DNA of 64,000 nucleotides from Ceratodon purpureus (taxonomy: Eukaryota; Streptophyta; Bryopsida; Pseudoditrichales; Ditrichaceae), in assembly GCA_014871385.1 (NCBI GenBank), contig CM026424.1, positions 21,552,449 to 21,616,448 on the forward strand, given 5' to 3'. The position numbers and the translations under genes were made by a program. Shown here piece by piece: positions 1 through 12,700 of this stretch (within the stretch, counting starts at the first letter, position 1; the number at the start of each line of letters is the position of its first letter). The notes under the pieces are model-generated. The model was not told the origin of the DNA, did no database searches, and saw nothing but the letters and a program-made list of their open reading frames with translations.

Positions 1-1180
1 CCTTAGTTCATGCTAGCATTGCTTGCCCTGAAAAGACTTCTCTGCAACCAGCTACACCTCAGAATATTATTATCATGTGAATTTGTGCCCAAGATTCGAA
101 TTGACTGGCTTTCAGGAGAACATCAGCAAACTTTCCGTGCTTGAACTTGAATTGTTTGTCCGGTCAACAATTTTTGAATGACTGGTTGGAAGTTTCCACA
201 TGACACTAACTTTCTAGATTTTTAGCTCAAGAAGAGGATATGGAAAATTGCACTAGCAGGCCCGGGCTCTTTTGAAACTGAACCAACTCATGACGAAGTA
301 TTTCATTTGTGAATATTTCAGCTATGTACATCCTGATGTATTTTGTTCATTTCATTAGGCAGGAGCATGAGGATCAGGTGCTACAGATTTCTCACAGTAA
401 CGAATTGGTTTGGTTTTTCAGCCCAACACATTTCTCGCTTTTGAAGAGTCACATATATTATGCTCACTTATAAATGGAGACCTGTGCTTCATGATGCAAC
501 CACTCCACAGATGGCTTGTGACCCATGCCATTCATAATTTTTCACTTTGGAGGGAGCCATAAGAAGGCTGGAATGGGTTGCACTTTCATGTGATGTTCTT
601 GGTGAAACTTTATTGTGCTTGGGAGTTTTAAACTAAAAGATCAGTTGCAGCCCCACTGCATTTTAACTAGGAGCTTGTGATGTTTGGTAGGAGGTGAGTT
701 TCCAACCTGCAAGAAAAGCATTGGATGTGACGTCTGGGATTTCTGTACATATATGATTATTTGACGTGAGGTTGAAGAATTGACAACCATATTTGTCATC
801 AAAATCAATCACATTCATGAACTGTGAAGCACGTGAGAGCCAGAGAAACATGTACAAGGACAACTGCTTGATAGATAATCTTGAAACCTGGGAGTATACA
901 AAGGAAAAATGGGTGGAAATGTGGCAAAAACACATTGTAAAACATTTTGAAAAAAATACATTGTAAAAATTATATTTTTAAAAAACATTTGAGAAAGAAG
1001 AGGAGGTGTTTGTATAGGGAGAGCGTAAGCCCCGAGGTGGGGCAGCCCGAAGTGAACCTTTTTTTCTCCCCAGCCGTCTACTTTTTGAAGGTGCAGTTGA
1101 AGAGCATCCCCTCCGCTTCCATCTCACGCAGAACAATTTGTTTTTCGAAGACCCTTTAGCAAATTGTTGTTTAGCAGCGA
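1..1180. other. Intergenic flank, no gene seen
   Basis: AT-rich sequence with no long open frame, no recognisable protein similarity and no RNA gene. Short open frames here have no domain-like composition. It may hold the 3' flank of a gene lying to the left of the window. Confidence 0.5.
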
Positions 1181-1962
1181 ATTTTCGTGCTTCTTTTTAT
1201 CATCAATCTTCTCTTGTTTTCATCGACATCATCGGCGAGGCTGCAATGAGTCTCGCTCCACCTCCCTGAAGTGCATCTGCTTGTAATTTCTGCCGAGGTG
1301 CGCATTCCGTGCCCTCTCCCTTAGTCAATTAGGGTTTGAATCTGAGACACTACTTTTGCTTATGATCGCTTTGAATTTGGTCATAGAACCCAAGAAAAAC
1401 GATGTTTCCAATTGTATGTTTTCCTGGTTCTTTGGATTGGATTGAAACTGTAGATCACTTTTGGATCTGGTTGAAATTTGTGAGCTCGGGATGAGACGTG
1501 TGAGCTTACCACATTGGATGTAGCGGATTGATAATTCGCTTGGAACCCTAAAAGTAGTATCGTAGGAGAGAGGATAGAGAATTTGCTCTTGAACTAGAGT
1601 TTTGTAGTTATCTCACAAGAGAATCAGGATAATTCATGATCCTGGTGCGGATCATGTTACTAGTTCGGCCCGAGATGGTTGATGGATTGTTCCAGTTTTT
1701 TTTAGGGTTTGACAATTGCAATCAACGTATTGTTCGTTGGTTTGTGACTTCAAGAATTTTAATTACGAGCAGGTTGATCGGCGACCTGCAATATTCGGAT
1801 CCAGCAGCCATAAGTTTCTTTCTTTTGCGTCTGTAGTGAGCAAGTACGATGTTGCGATGAGTCGATGGTCAGTCAGTACTAACTGAACTTAGATTTTAAC
1901 ATCGTGTATTTATGATCGAGAACGATATTGTGTATTTAGGGTTTCGTTGTTGTGATTGGCAG
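1181..1962 (+). other. Probable 5' leader exon and leader intron
   Basis: A pyrimidine-rich stretch from about 1181 to 1297 ends in a plausible donor (GAG|GTGCGC at 1298). It is followed by an intron-like T-rich stretch containing TTAGGGTTT-type words, common in plant leader introns, and a plausible acceptor (TTGGCAG) ending at 1962. The next ATG, at 1983, opens the nucleotidyltransferase-like frame. The exon limits are inferred from sequence alone, and the transcription start is unknown. Confidence 0.4.
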
Positions 1963-1982
1963 CATCCGTATAGGGAGTAACC

Positions 1983-3082
1983 ATGGAAGGAGTGACCATG
2001 GAGGTGGAGGAGGATTGGCAGTTAAAAGTGCGGTGCTTTCCATTTGGCCCTTCTATGGCTTTCAAGGTAGACACCGGCATGAGGCCAAAGAAGCGGGACA
2101 TTCTGCATGCTTATAATGTGGCTCTATTGGAGGCGCCTTCATCCGAGAGATTTGATTTGCATTCTTTGCTTGACACACCTGTCAATTCAAAGTTGGCCCC
2201 TTCCCAGTTGTTCTTCTGCGACAATTCCGACTAGGAGGTAGTATGGCGGGAGATTCATGGAAAGGAGTCCATCACATATGATATGGAGGAGCTTTACCTG
2301 GCAATCACAACGCCACCTGCTTCCCCACCCGCTTTCCCAGAGCGCTCTGATGGCCACCACAAGACCCTGGCAGCGATATATGCATACCTCATCAGCAAAC
2401 CAACTGTGTGGAGGGTCTTGCTTTTTGGGTCATTCCTGAGAAATACTGCAACTGCTCGAGACATTGACATTGCATTTGAGTCGACTGAGATCCAGGATTC
2501 TTCGATGGTTGTGGGTTGGGCAGAGGAGTTGACGGTGTTGATTGGGATGGAGGTGGATCTTGTTGACTTGTCATCAAGCTATCATAACGACATGCTTGCC
2601 ATTCGTAGGGGTGGGCTGTATAATAGTCTGGCTGGCACTCTATTTGAGGATCGTATTTTTGTGGAGAATGTCGAAGTTCTAGGGAGGTGCTTTTTTGCAA
2701 TGCAGACACTACGGGAGCAACTCCTCCTCCACTTACAACTCCCAACATGTGACTTGTTTGGCATAGCAAAACGTATGAGGGATTCTATCAGCAATGGAAA
2801 AACTTTTCCAGAAGGTGGTTGAAGATACGGTCATTATCCATTCTATCAGGGCCGTCAGCTGACAAGGGATTTGTGAGTTTGTTTACTACACCAGGAAATC
2901 AGGATATCCCCCTTATGCACGAAGGGGTTGCGGTCATCATCGATGATCTCCGGAAGTTTAGGCACTTCTCTCGTAAGTCATATGTGGAAGATTATGATTT
3001 GACTATTATGGGTATAAAGGCTAACCAGTTGTTGCCTGTCATAGATTGGGCCAAGAATGTCCTATTGTCGTACACCGTCTAA
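1983..3082 (+). pseudogene. Minimal nucleotidyltransferase plus HEPN-like gene relic
   Basis: A leading segment of about 83 residues (1983-2234) is not recognised. The frame at 2283-2822 holds a minimal nucleotidyltransferase (MNT) fold signature: an FGS motif at residues 48-50, DID at residues 60-62, and a further acidic strand (EVDLVDL) near residues 91-97. This is the GS...DxD...D layout of small nucleotidyltransferases. The sequence after it, to 3082, has a HEPN/HepT-like helical character. MNT and HEPN proteins are paired in bacterial MntA-HepT toxin-antitoxin loci, where the first modifies the second. Here both lie on one strand in one apparent unit. The gene looks broken, with a few interruptions, and is treated as a fossil. 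Bacterial origin by transfer is possible but unproven. A host-adapted gene with unusual introns is the alternative. Confidence 0.5.
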
Positions 3083-3139
3083 GGTATGAGGAGACCAGGC
3101 AAGGGGGTAGAGGGCTTTGATGAAGGCTTTAATGATGAT

Positions 3140-3287
3140 TCCAAGTAGGGTTAGGTATAAGATCTTACGGTTGAAATTCCAAAAATGATTAAAAAATTTG
3201 ATGCATATCATCAGGAGTGCATAGTGGTAAAAAATCGCAGTTTTGAGGATTCAGGCTCTCAAAAACATAAGGAAATTTAGGGTTTAA
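3140..3287 (+). repeat. 3' fragment of TTAA-type (piggyBac-like) repeat, family A
   Basis: The words AAGATCTTACGGTT and GTTTTGAGG, and the end TTTAGGGTTTAA, match in order the 3' part of the complete copy at 22206-23142. The left part of the element is missing. It lies just downstream of the nucleotidyltransferase relic. Confidence 0.5.
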
Positions 3288-3486
3288 AAGATGGTAAATC
3301 AACACCATTTTTTTGGATAGAATGAATTACCGACTCCAGAAGAGAACACTTTTAGTATATAACTTAACTATTATTACATCATGAACCATCACCCAAACCC
3401 TTTATAGGCCAGCAGTGCTTCATGTACTTGTGATTCCTTTACTAGTTTGATAGTCATGTCCACTTTTCAAGCATCCACTAGCAATC

Positions 3487-3558
3487 ACTACTGGAAAGAT
3501 GGTCTGGGGGGGCCATTGGTATACTCGATGGTCTTCCCAGACCATCTTTCCACAAGTG
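3487..3558. repeat. 72-bp hairpin repeat with CACTA-like ends
   Basis: The sequence starts CACTACTGGAAAGATGG and ends with the near-complement CCATCTTTCCACAAGTG. About 22 bp of each arm pair around a GC-rich loop. CACTACTGGAAA resembles the terminus of CACTA (En/Spm) transposons, so this could be an extreme internal-deletion derivative. A non-transposon hairpin cannot be excluded, and no target duplication is evident. Confidence 0.45.
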
Positions 3559-3576
3559 AGTAAACCTGAAAACCGC

Positions 3577-3701
3577 TAAGGTAGCGGCACCCACTCCCGT
3601 GGGTATAAGGATTGGTGTGCCCACTCAAAGTAAAACGGGATGGGGTGCCGCTGTAGTGCTCGGCAGTGGGGACACCCACGGGAGTGGGTGCCGCTACCTT
3701 A
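3577..3701. repeat. 125-bp MITE with perfect 28-bp inverted repeats
   Basis: The left arm AAGGTAGCGGCACCCACTCC (continuing to 3604) is repeated perfectly inverted at 3674-3700, ending at ACCTT. The termini sit in TA on both sides, as expected for a TA target duplication (Stowaway/Tc1-mariner type). The arms are much more GC-rich than the surroundings, so the element would form a strong hairpin. Confidence 0.7.
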
Positions 3702-3885
3702 CAGACAAGAAAACAGTACATGAAATCAACTACATCAACACTGCCAAAAATACATGACTCAATCAAATTCAATCAAGTTCTGTGAATCAAAATCATGCCA
3801 ATCCCCTCTTTCTTTCCTACTTATGAGCTGCAGAAAATGAGATATCTAAAAATCAATATGAGTACACTTGATGAAATCAGTCCTA

Positions 3886-6545
3886 TCAATACCCCTGAAA
3901 AAGTCCTACTCTCTCAAGTCCTAAGAAATTATCAATTATGGCTTTCAGGGAATAAAACGTTCCCCCAACTCCCACAAGAATGCCGAAAAATAACAAGACT
4001 CCCACTAATGAAGCCTCCTGAAATGGCAACTGTTGTCTGTAAATCTTCAAGTAACACAAGCAAGGCAAGATGATAGACACTGAAGCACTGAGGAACGATC
4101 CTATGAAGGCCATCAGTAGGCCAAAGAAAGGGACTGTAAGTGCAACTATGACTGTGCTTATGACAATCAGGGTCCTCAGAATTGTGCCCCAGAACCTCAT
4201 GTCCTTGCTGGAGCTGGCCATGGAATGGGGCAGAAACTCCTCCAGCGCCACCGCTACTGGTGTAAGTGTGATGGCATACTTTGCAAACGGATTCACCAGC
4301 GTCACCCAGATTGCAAAATGGGATGCTGGAGCTTCCTGGGGAAGGTTCAGAGTGATCTGTGACTGCAGGTCGTCTCCGAACATCGAGTAGCCCATCACAG
4401 CGATGCCTCCGTACATGAGTGTACATAAAATGAAACAAATCACAAGAACCTGCACATGATCAAAGGATGAAAGATTATGTTAGTAACAATTATGGAGTTA
4501 TTCACTATATTGGCAGTTTCTTCAAACTCTGGTAGTTTACGAAGTCCTCTCTAAACATGAATATGTAGTGTGTTTTGAAATTCGAGATCTAATTTTGGCG
4601 AGCATAAAATTCCCAAAGTGATGAATATCTCCATTTGTACATAATTTAGGACTAAGATGGTAGGCAGAAGAAGTATATGTATTCTTACATGTGAAAATTG
4701 GGTGCGGTCGCGCATGGAACCGTATATGCTTGGGAAGACAGCGTGTCCGCAATAGCAGAAGGAGTAGAGGCCCACTGCCACCGGCAAACCGTCCAAGTGG
4801 AGAAGGGATCCTTGCTGATGGAATCCGACGCCGTCGAGGAGCCCAATCCAGCCCACTGATAGCACTATTAAAAATGAGGCAATGACTCCGAAGGCAGAGA
4901 TGTAAGACAAGACACTGAGCTCCCGAAGCCAGACAGTTGGTAGCATGCAGACAGCTGATAAGATTACAAAGACTTCGTGGGGATTCAGGACAACGCTTCC
5001 GATTGTGATGCCAGCGGATGGGAAGAGCTGGGCTAGATTGTCGCCCTCCAGGATTAGGAACTCGATTGCAACGGCGTAGAGTTCTAAGTAGAGCATTATG
5101 GATATAATCCACCGGCCCCATTTTCCGAAAGATGCTTCTCCCACGTCTGGATAGCTGCGGATGCATGGGTCAGAGTCTAGGCAGCGTCGAAGTAGGATTG
5201 CTGTGTAGCAGCATATCAAAGCGAAGGCAAGGAGCAGTATGAGGCCCAGCCATCCTCCTTTCGCAGCAGCGTACGGAGTCGATAGAATTCCAACACCTGC
5301 ACTTGAAACAAAGGCAAGATTCTTAGAATCAGATTAAGATCTAGCAGCTGCAAGTATGTACAACAACTGAAACTCATTCAGTGTCGATCAATGAGCAGTG
5401 AAATACATTGAACTCTCTAACGTCTGGAAACGTACTCTAGGGCATAACTCCATAACTCCACTAATCAAAGTTCATATTCCAATGATAAAAGTGTGAACCA
5501 TGCTCTGCCCTTGCTATGCATAGCTACACGACTGCTATCACAAGTTAATTTGAGGCAAGTCTACATTCCCTTATCGACAGTACAAACAGCTCGTAACTCC
5601 ACAGCTTTTGGACGAATAAATGAAACAGGTTGGACAAATGCCTACTCTAGATGCTTGAATCTAGCTTTTGTGATAACAAATCAAGCATTCGACGTTGGTA
5701 CTATAATTTGCAGAAGCTGATCAGCGGCTAGAACAGATGCACTATCAATACTACAACTGAGCCATGAACAATGTACGTGGAGACTTTCAGAAGAAAAATG
5801 TTCTGTGTCCATGATGTGGTGGGATTACTATCCCACCATTTTCGTGTATTGTAAAACTTGAATCGAGGTAATTAAAACGGGAAACCAAAAACACAAAGCG
5901 AAGCACGCTTCGCAAAGGACGTCCTTAGAGGACCAACCGCAAGATTGGCAGAACTCAGAAGAGTCATAAAACAAAAAAGATGGCAAGAGAATAGCCAGAA
6001 TTCAACTGACGACAGCCAGTCTACGAAAACCCGAGTGGAAGGATAGGTCAAATCGAGCATTGCAAACGATAAACACCACCATTGTGATATGCAACTCCCG
6101 ACCAATGTCCACTCGTCAAGTTGAGAGCAAACAGGCCAAACTACAATCGAGGTTTGTAGCAAGGAATAGCATATTAGGTGCAGAAGTTACCTGCAAGAAC
6201 GTTCATGCCATTGAACAGAGCCTGAAAGAAGGTGCTCCCCTGTCCTGTATCCTCCGAGCCTGTATTGTCTGGTTGATGATGTCCCAATTTTTCCAGCAGA
6301 GGGACCGTGCTCTCGTTATCTCTTAATCTTGCTGCTGCGGGACTCGAAATGGATTCAAATGCATTGGATATGCCCTCCAGTCCTAAATCACCCTCACTTC
6401 TCTGTGATGTCGACCTGGAGTAAATGTCCATGGTTCGACCAAAACTCTGTGGCCAGAGGGGTGAACCGATCACAGACGACGAGGTGCAAACATCTGAGCA
6501 GTCACTCATCGCCTCCGTGTCCGAATCAGGCCGCTGAAGCCCCAT
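3886..6545 (-). CDS. AVT1-like vacuolar amino acid transporter, 3 exons
   Basis: This is a member of the amino acid/auxin permease (AAAP, Aa_trans) superfamily, AVT1-type, whose plant and yeast relatives move neutral amino acids across the vacuolar membrane. Exons on the minus strand are 6545-6191, 5296-4689 and 4449-3886. All junctions are GT-AG and in phase, giving about 508 residues, a normal length. Residues 1-110 are a polar, Ser-rich acidic N-terminal tail. The transporter core starts at the family hallmark NGMNVLAG|VGILSTPYAA, where the first intron falls. About ten or eleven hydrophobic segments follow. Exon 2 carries the conserved YSFCYCGHAVFPSIYGSMRD stretch and exon 3 the GYSMFGDDLQSQITLNLP stretch. 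The start ATG at 6545 gives the only long N-terminal frame. No stop or frameshift was seen. Intron 2 carries a 143-bp MITE. The substrate cannot be told from sequence. Confidence 0.9.
4492..4634. repeat. 143-bp MITE, copy 1 (AVT1-like gene intron)
   Basis: It begins ATGGAGTTATTCACTATAT and ends ATGAATATCTCCAT, so its ends are imperfectly inverted. A diverged copy of identical length lies at 9640-9782, sharing GGCAGTTT, the CTCTCTAAA core, ATGTAGTGT and ATTTTGGC in the same order. It sits inside intron 2 of the transporter gene. No clear target duplication. Confidence 0.6.
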
Positions 6546-9500
6546 GTTTGATTAACAACTAAAATGCACTTGCAACTGGTAGAACGTCTCCAATACTGAT
6601 ATCTCCGAATCTTTGCTTACTGCGGCAGTGGAGGTTTAGAACCTTAACATAGTGTCAATTACTCGCCTCGATTGGATATGTTCCATTCTTCTAAACACTG
6701 AAGTGAAACCTTGAAGTTGGGCTTAAATCCTAAACCCTTCGAGTAAGCCCAACTGGCAACCAGCCTCTTTCAACAATCAACTAACTCCCACCGTGCTAGA
6801 AGAGAAGGTTGTGTCTGTAAACGTGAAAAACCTCTGCAGAACAAGAAAGCACAACTCCATGTCAGATTCAACAATTGAAGGCTACTACTGACACTATAAT
6901 TTACCTTTGCAGTGTCGAGAGAACATTTTTATTGAATATGCAATTGAAGAGAAGCTCTTGACAGTTCATGGCCACTAAGTTTTAACACCAGAGTCACACG
7001 AAATCGCCCTCAGCCGCATTAAGGTTGCACTGCCTCTGCTGCTGCGCCGCCGCTCCGCCGCCGCTTTTCACGAATTTCTACTCTTCTTTCCTACACTACC
7101 TTAAATTTCGTACTACTTCGCTACAGTGCTGTCGGAGGCTCCAGACATAGCTGAAACACTATCAGCTAAAATGACTCGGAGTTTGTGATGCTTACTTCCG
7201 AGCAATGGAGCCACTTTCACGGCCCGCAACAGCGTTGCCTTCAAATTCACATACCATTCACACAACTCACACATGCTATAAATCTTACTTAATTCTCTGC
7301 ACATCTTCCAAACACCGCTCGTTCTACACATTCAAGCTGCTGGTTGCTAATTAACTCGCTGCATGAGCACATTGCTGCGAAGCCATGTGTAAGACATGCC
7401 TTAAACCCTCATCCCAGGATTGAGACGGGCCAGGACCTCATTATTGTGGACATGACAGCTTGAAGAAATGAAATTACAGCATACATTAGTGGCAAGATGG
7501 GAAGCATTGTGTACATGATAATATTTCCCCAGAGAAGAAGTCCATCCTCTTCTCTCAAGCCCAGTCCTCATCTTATTGCAAACAAGTTCTGCCATGCAAC
7601 AAGGACGCCTAAATCCAAACAAAGTGAACAATATGTCTAGTGTGGAACACAAACCAAGTCCAAATCCCTTCTTTAACAACAACAAAAAACATGAACCCAA
7701 ACCAACTCACTTAACATCCAAGCAACCAGAACTATACCTTGAAGGCTGTGGTATACACAGAAAGATGTGCCAACACTCATTTAGAAACGAGGATGTCAAC
7801 CTTCACTGGATTTTGGATTGAAGGGATGTAGAAGGGGATGTTTCTATATCGGAATGAGACATTGAAATATGGATGTGGGATGGAGCAACTCGCTGGTGTG
7901 TGTGAATTTATTGCATGAGTCAGCCATTTGCTTTTGGTGGAAGTTCTCTCAAAGATGACTGACAGCATTAACTTTTGTAGTCAACAAGCTGGACAAAGGT
8001 GATTTTAAGAAGGATGAATTTGTCATCGATGGCCTGCCTACAAACAAGGATATCATGGGAACTTAGCCCATTTTTTTGTTTAGGTCACTTGCATGCTTGA
8101 GATGAGCCTTGTACTGCAATATACTCCTACTAAGTTGCACGCATCACTGCTGTTTGGATGGCACCAATTACAATTCAGGGAACATGCTTTACTTGTTTCT
8201 CATGTGTGGTGGTGGAGCAGTAAAGTTTATGGAGGTTAATATAAACGTCTCAGAATATGTTGGGAATAACTTTTGATATGGATTCTCTTCAAAGTACTGA
8301 GAGGATAAAAATTCTCTTTATGGGTACTTAAAGGAAATATTTGTTACATTGTATAAGTTATAACCTCTTTGTCTTCACCTTTGGACCTACTGAGATGTTC
8401 TCAATACTGTCTGGGCATAGACATGCACATGGAGGTTTATGAGAAAGTTATTAGGGTGCAGGGCAATTGCAGTAAATTGCAATGAACAAATAATGTCAAT
8501 GTAATAAGTTAGACCTACTTATTATTTTGTAGTAGAAGGAACTACACAAATAAGTTTTGAAATGAAAAAAATGAAATTCAATTTCTTAAGGGCTAAACAA
8601 ACTTGAACAAGTGAGAAAAGAAAACAGTTGTGTTTTACACATTGGTCCATATCCTGGGCATGGTGCTTATTTGTTGTGAAAGCCATTTGCTGCATGCCTA
8701 GAATTGGGGTAAAACACATGGGTGGCTGAGTCAGGAGTGACTCACATTCCACCAAGCAACTCTTTTCAATAACTTGCCAAACAGGGCACACCCAAGGATT
8801 CATATATGAGCTGGACTGACTCACTTCACTAGATTATATCCCTATTATGTATTTCTCAAGATTACAGCTCCAACTTCTGTTTAATTTAGTTGTTCTTTGG
8901 AAGCACACAACTCTCAAACGTTTCGACCTATGGCTGAATTAGAGAACCCAACTTACAGGGAAACAGAATGCATAGAAAATCAAAAAACCATTTTGAATTT
9001 CACAAATCAGCAAGTTCGTAAATGTATGAGTCAGCTCTATACATTTGGTTTCCATGGCAATTAAGCAGACAGCCTTCCTCCACTGCAAGCCACTCTATAA
9101 TCAAAGAAAAGACACTTCTCCACACTTCAAAAGCAATACCCTGTATGTACTGTAGCTCAAAGAGCCGAAGCTTTCTCAGGAAAGAAACCGAAATGGGATG
9201 TGTCACTTGAAAGTTTCCAGTTCTGAATTCTACCAAATTTGTACTCCATTTGGAAAATCCCACCTGTAGTTCATCAAATAAGCACACAGCTTTAGAAGTA
9301 TTCTTTTACCGAAGACTCGTGAGATTAGTGGAAACAATTATAGTTGAGACTTGCCTGTAGTAAACCATTGTATTGCTGTCAGCTATCAAGTTGACGTGGT
9401 ACATCACCTGTAATGTGATCGACGATATTATAACTTATCTTGCATATGTTAGAAAATGCTGGTGGATGCCATTCAAAATGCCAACATTCGTCCCCGGGCA

Positions 9501-9639
9501 TGCATCTTGCACTTTGGTGCGAGACAAAACATTTGTCGACGTCGAGAGGAAAATCCTCACACTTGAAATGGAGATTCGCTAACTGGACAGAAAATGAAGC
9601 TCTTCGCCTGAGGTAAGAAACATCTATGCCAACCTGATA
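6546..9639. other. Upstream region of the AVT1-like gene; no other gene seen
   Basis: The leader and promoter of the minus-strand transporter gene should lie in the first several hundred bases. A GC-rich patch with many CCGCCG/CTGCTG words at about 7015-7070 is unlike its surroundings and could mark the start region, but no TATA box can be assigned. Beyond this there are only short open frames without recognisable domains. Confidence 0.4.
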
Positions 9640-9782
9640 ATGGAGATATTCAATATATTGTCAGTTTGCTTACAAATTTTGGCAGTTTAGGAGTACTCTC
9701 TAAAGTATTACATGTAGTGTCTTCAGGATTCTGAACCCCATTTTGGCAGTCGTAGAACTGCCATGTTGATAAATATCCCCAT
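9640..9782. repeat. 143-bp MITE, copy 2
   Basis: ATGGAGATATTCAATATATT at the left and GATAAATATCCCCAT at the right form imperfect inverted ends. It is collinear with the copy at 4492-4634 over its full length. Confidence 0.6.
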
Positions 9783-12700
9783 GAAAACTTGTTAAGCAAT
9801 TGGCTTAGGAAGCACTGAACACGTTGTGCTGCATGGAAGTGCAGATTCCAGACTACCGAATCAATTTGATGATATTGTGAGTGAAAGCTTAACACCAAAT
9901 CCAATTGCGGTGTCGGATGAACACACCAAGTTTTCTAGTCTTGTATAATTCTTTGAGATCAGAATGGAAACATAGATCGACAATATTACTGATGGAGTTC
10001 TTGTTCTATGTCAATCATATGTCTTTGAAACATCCAGACACTCAATGAAAGTTGTCTCAGAGAACTTCGTCTGCAAATGACATTTTCATGTGAGGACCTG
10101 GCGCCCCTCTGACATATCTTCCTTTGAATGCTGCAACATAGCTGACATAGAGAACTTTGGGCAGATTACTGTTCGGTAACGGAAACTGTGTGGTAACGTG
10201 TCTTGAGTAACGAACTTGTTGTACTGAAAATTTCTTGCTATGTTCAAAATTTTCATTCTTATTTCGCCATCATTTCAAATAGATCATGCACCGCAAAGAT
10301 TCACAAATAAATTGTGTGTCAACAAGCAATTGAACTCATTCAACTTTCTTGAGCTCAAATTCCGATTTAAACTCCGCCTTAGTCTGATGTAGAAACGGGA
10401 CACTTAAATGAAATACATGTCTCCAGAATCAAAACGCCCTTATTTAACTATGTCGCTGAAGCTCACAACGCATTCAGGCTTTCTGATCTAATAACATCTG
10501 AGGCTTGAAAACATTGACAAACACCGCTGGAAATGACGGACCCTGAAAACACATCCACATTCACAAGATATCCACATCCAGAGGAGGCCACAAAAAATCT
10601 ACAAGCTGACAAAATTCATTTGATGCACTCATACAACTCCATGTAAACGGATGACTGTTATTGTCTCAAGTACAAGTGTTCCTCGTCTTCCTCGTCTACC
10701 TTTCTTGACAGTGAAAGCATCTCCGAAATTAAGCATCTCCGAAATTAAGATTATCACTTGATTAAGATCATCACTTGCACCCAGATGATGGTCCTCCCCG
10801 TTTGTTCACATGTTGAATGCGTTCACACAACATGATTTCCGAGACTCTTTATGTAACGCTGTTCTTACGAATCCAAACCGAACATCATTGTTTTTAGTGC
10901 TGTATTATAGACAGATATGAGTCTCTGTAATATTCCAGATCTTGGTGCAGTGTCGGCGCTAATCGCAAGTGCATCCCCTTTTACAGCCTAAGTACTTGAA
11001 GGGCAATGATAGAAGCTGCTCAAGGGCAGTGACTTGCCTGTCAAAGGAGCACTGTGTGACAGACACAGGGGACATCGACACGAGGAACCCCTGTTTCCTT
11101 CCAATAATTGATCATTGATTTGCAGACATCTGCCGGTCACACAGAATGGCCCAGACAGACACAGAAATCTGGTGGACTCAGTCACCAGCGCGGTATTATT
11201 TTCCTCGCACAGAAATATGGTACAATCAATTTTTAGAAAATATCACAATTTGGGACAGTAAAAAAAATATAAAATTGATTGTAAACTAGCCCATGTCTTT
11301 GAAGCCAGCTGAGTGAGTTCAATTATGAATGTCAATCAACTTGGGTGTCAGCATTGTGTTTATTAACCCCTAATTGTTTGTGCCTATGATCATTGGAAAT
11401 AGGTGTCATGCACATACAACAAACATTAATTTCTTGAAGCTTCCACAGATGAGCAAAGAATGAGATTAACCGGCTTTAGGTTGTTTAGGATGTAGGTTTA
11501 TCTGTAGAATGCTGACTGGAATTGTATTTACAAAGGAATGATCATGCTCACGATGAGCCCGGTGCATTCAACCAACACCACCAGCATTTTGAGGATGAAA
11601 AACAGTCAATTTGTTGACTCTGACCCCAGTTAGAGGCTTCAAGGAGGCACCCAGGACATCCATGTCCGTAGTCTAAATTTCTCTGTAGAAGGAAACAAAT
11701 TCAAACAGAACATTCCAGCGGATGTTGTTGACAAACATTCAGATTATATTACAGATGGGATCAGATCCTCTCGTCGCAATATGGCTGCATGTTTATCCAC
11801 TCAACCACTCGCAGAGTGATCGTGGGTCTCTTTTCGTCCGCTTGTATTGATCAAAGGCTTGAAGGATCTTCTACTTTTGTGAAGGAATGAAGGACGAAGA
11901 TATTATTCTAGTATAGAACTGCACACGTCCCTCAGAAGTACTGTAATCGTGCCAAGTCCATGGTAGATTAATAATGTTCTCACAGACGTTCCACCGAGTC
12001 CCTATTCTCTTGTTATATTAATGCTGACTGTCGACTCCATTCAGGCTTTCTGAGCAGCTGCAATGGACTGCAGTGTAAAATTGTCCGGGGATCTCACCAC
12101 GTTGCCAGATTCGAGCCTAATTTTCGTCTCAACGGATCGGATTCAGATCCTTCTTTAACCACTTGTGATCACTAGTAATCTACTACTAAGTAGTTAATCA
12201 CGGAGTAACTGTTGCTAAGAATTTATGCCAATTAGTGGAACTCTGCCGCATCTCCATCGAGCTAGCTAGTTTTAAACACTTCCCTCTTGTGTCCCTCGAT
12301 GTGCCACAGATTCAAGAGTTTGATAGATGACCTGCTTTGGACACACATGATCTCAGGCTACTTCAGGGGCACCCTCTACCTTCCAACAACTAGGACTAAC
12401 TTAAGACACGATTCTTCAGAAATATCTTACGAAGGATCTCAAACAGAATATGTTCATTCAAACACAATTTAATGTTCATTGGCTCCATCGTTGAAGAATG
12501 TGACGAACTGATTGATTGGACTGTCGGAAAAGCACAGAAATGACTTGACTTGTTGAAGATGGAGTGCCGATTCAAACGGTCACTAGCTTGAATGGTTCTC
12601 AGTGCACAAGTGGGGCCTGCTCTAGAATTGCAAAACAGTCCAGAGAAAGGGAGTTCCCGAGTAAACTACCTAACTCACGAATATTGAACAGATATCCCAA

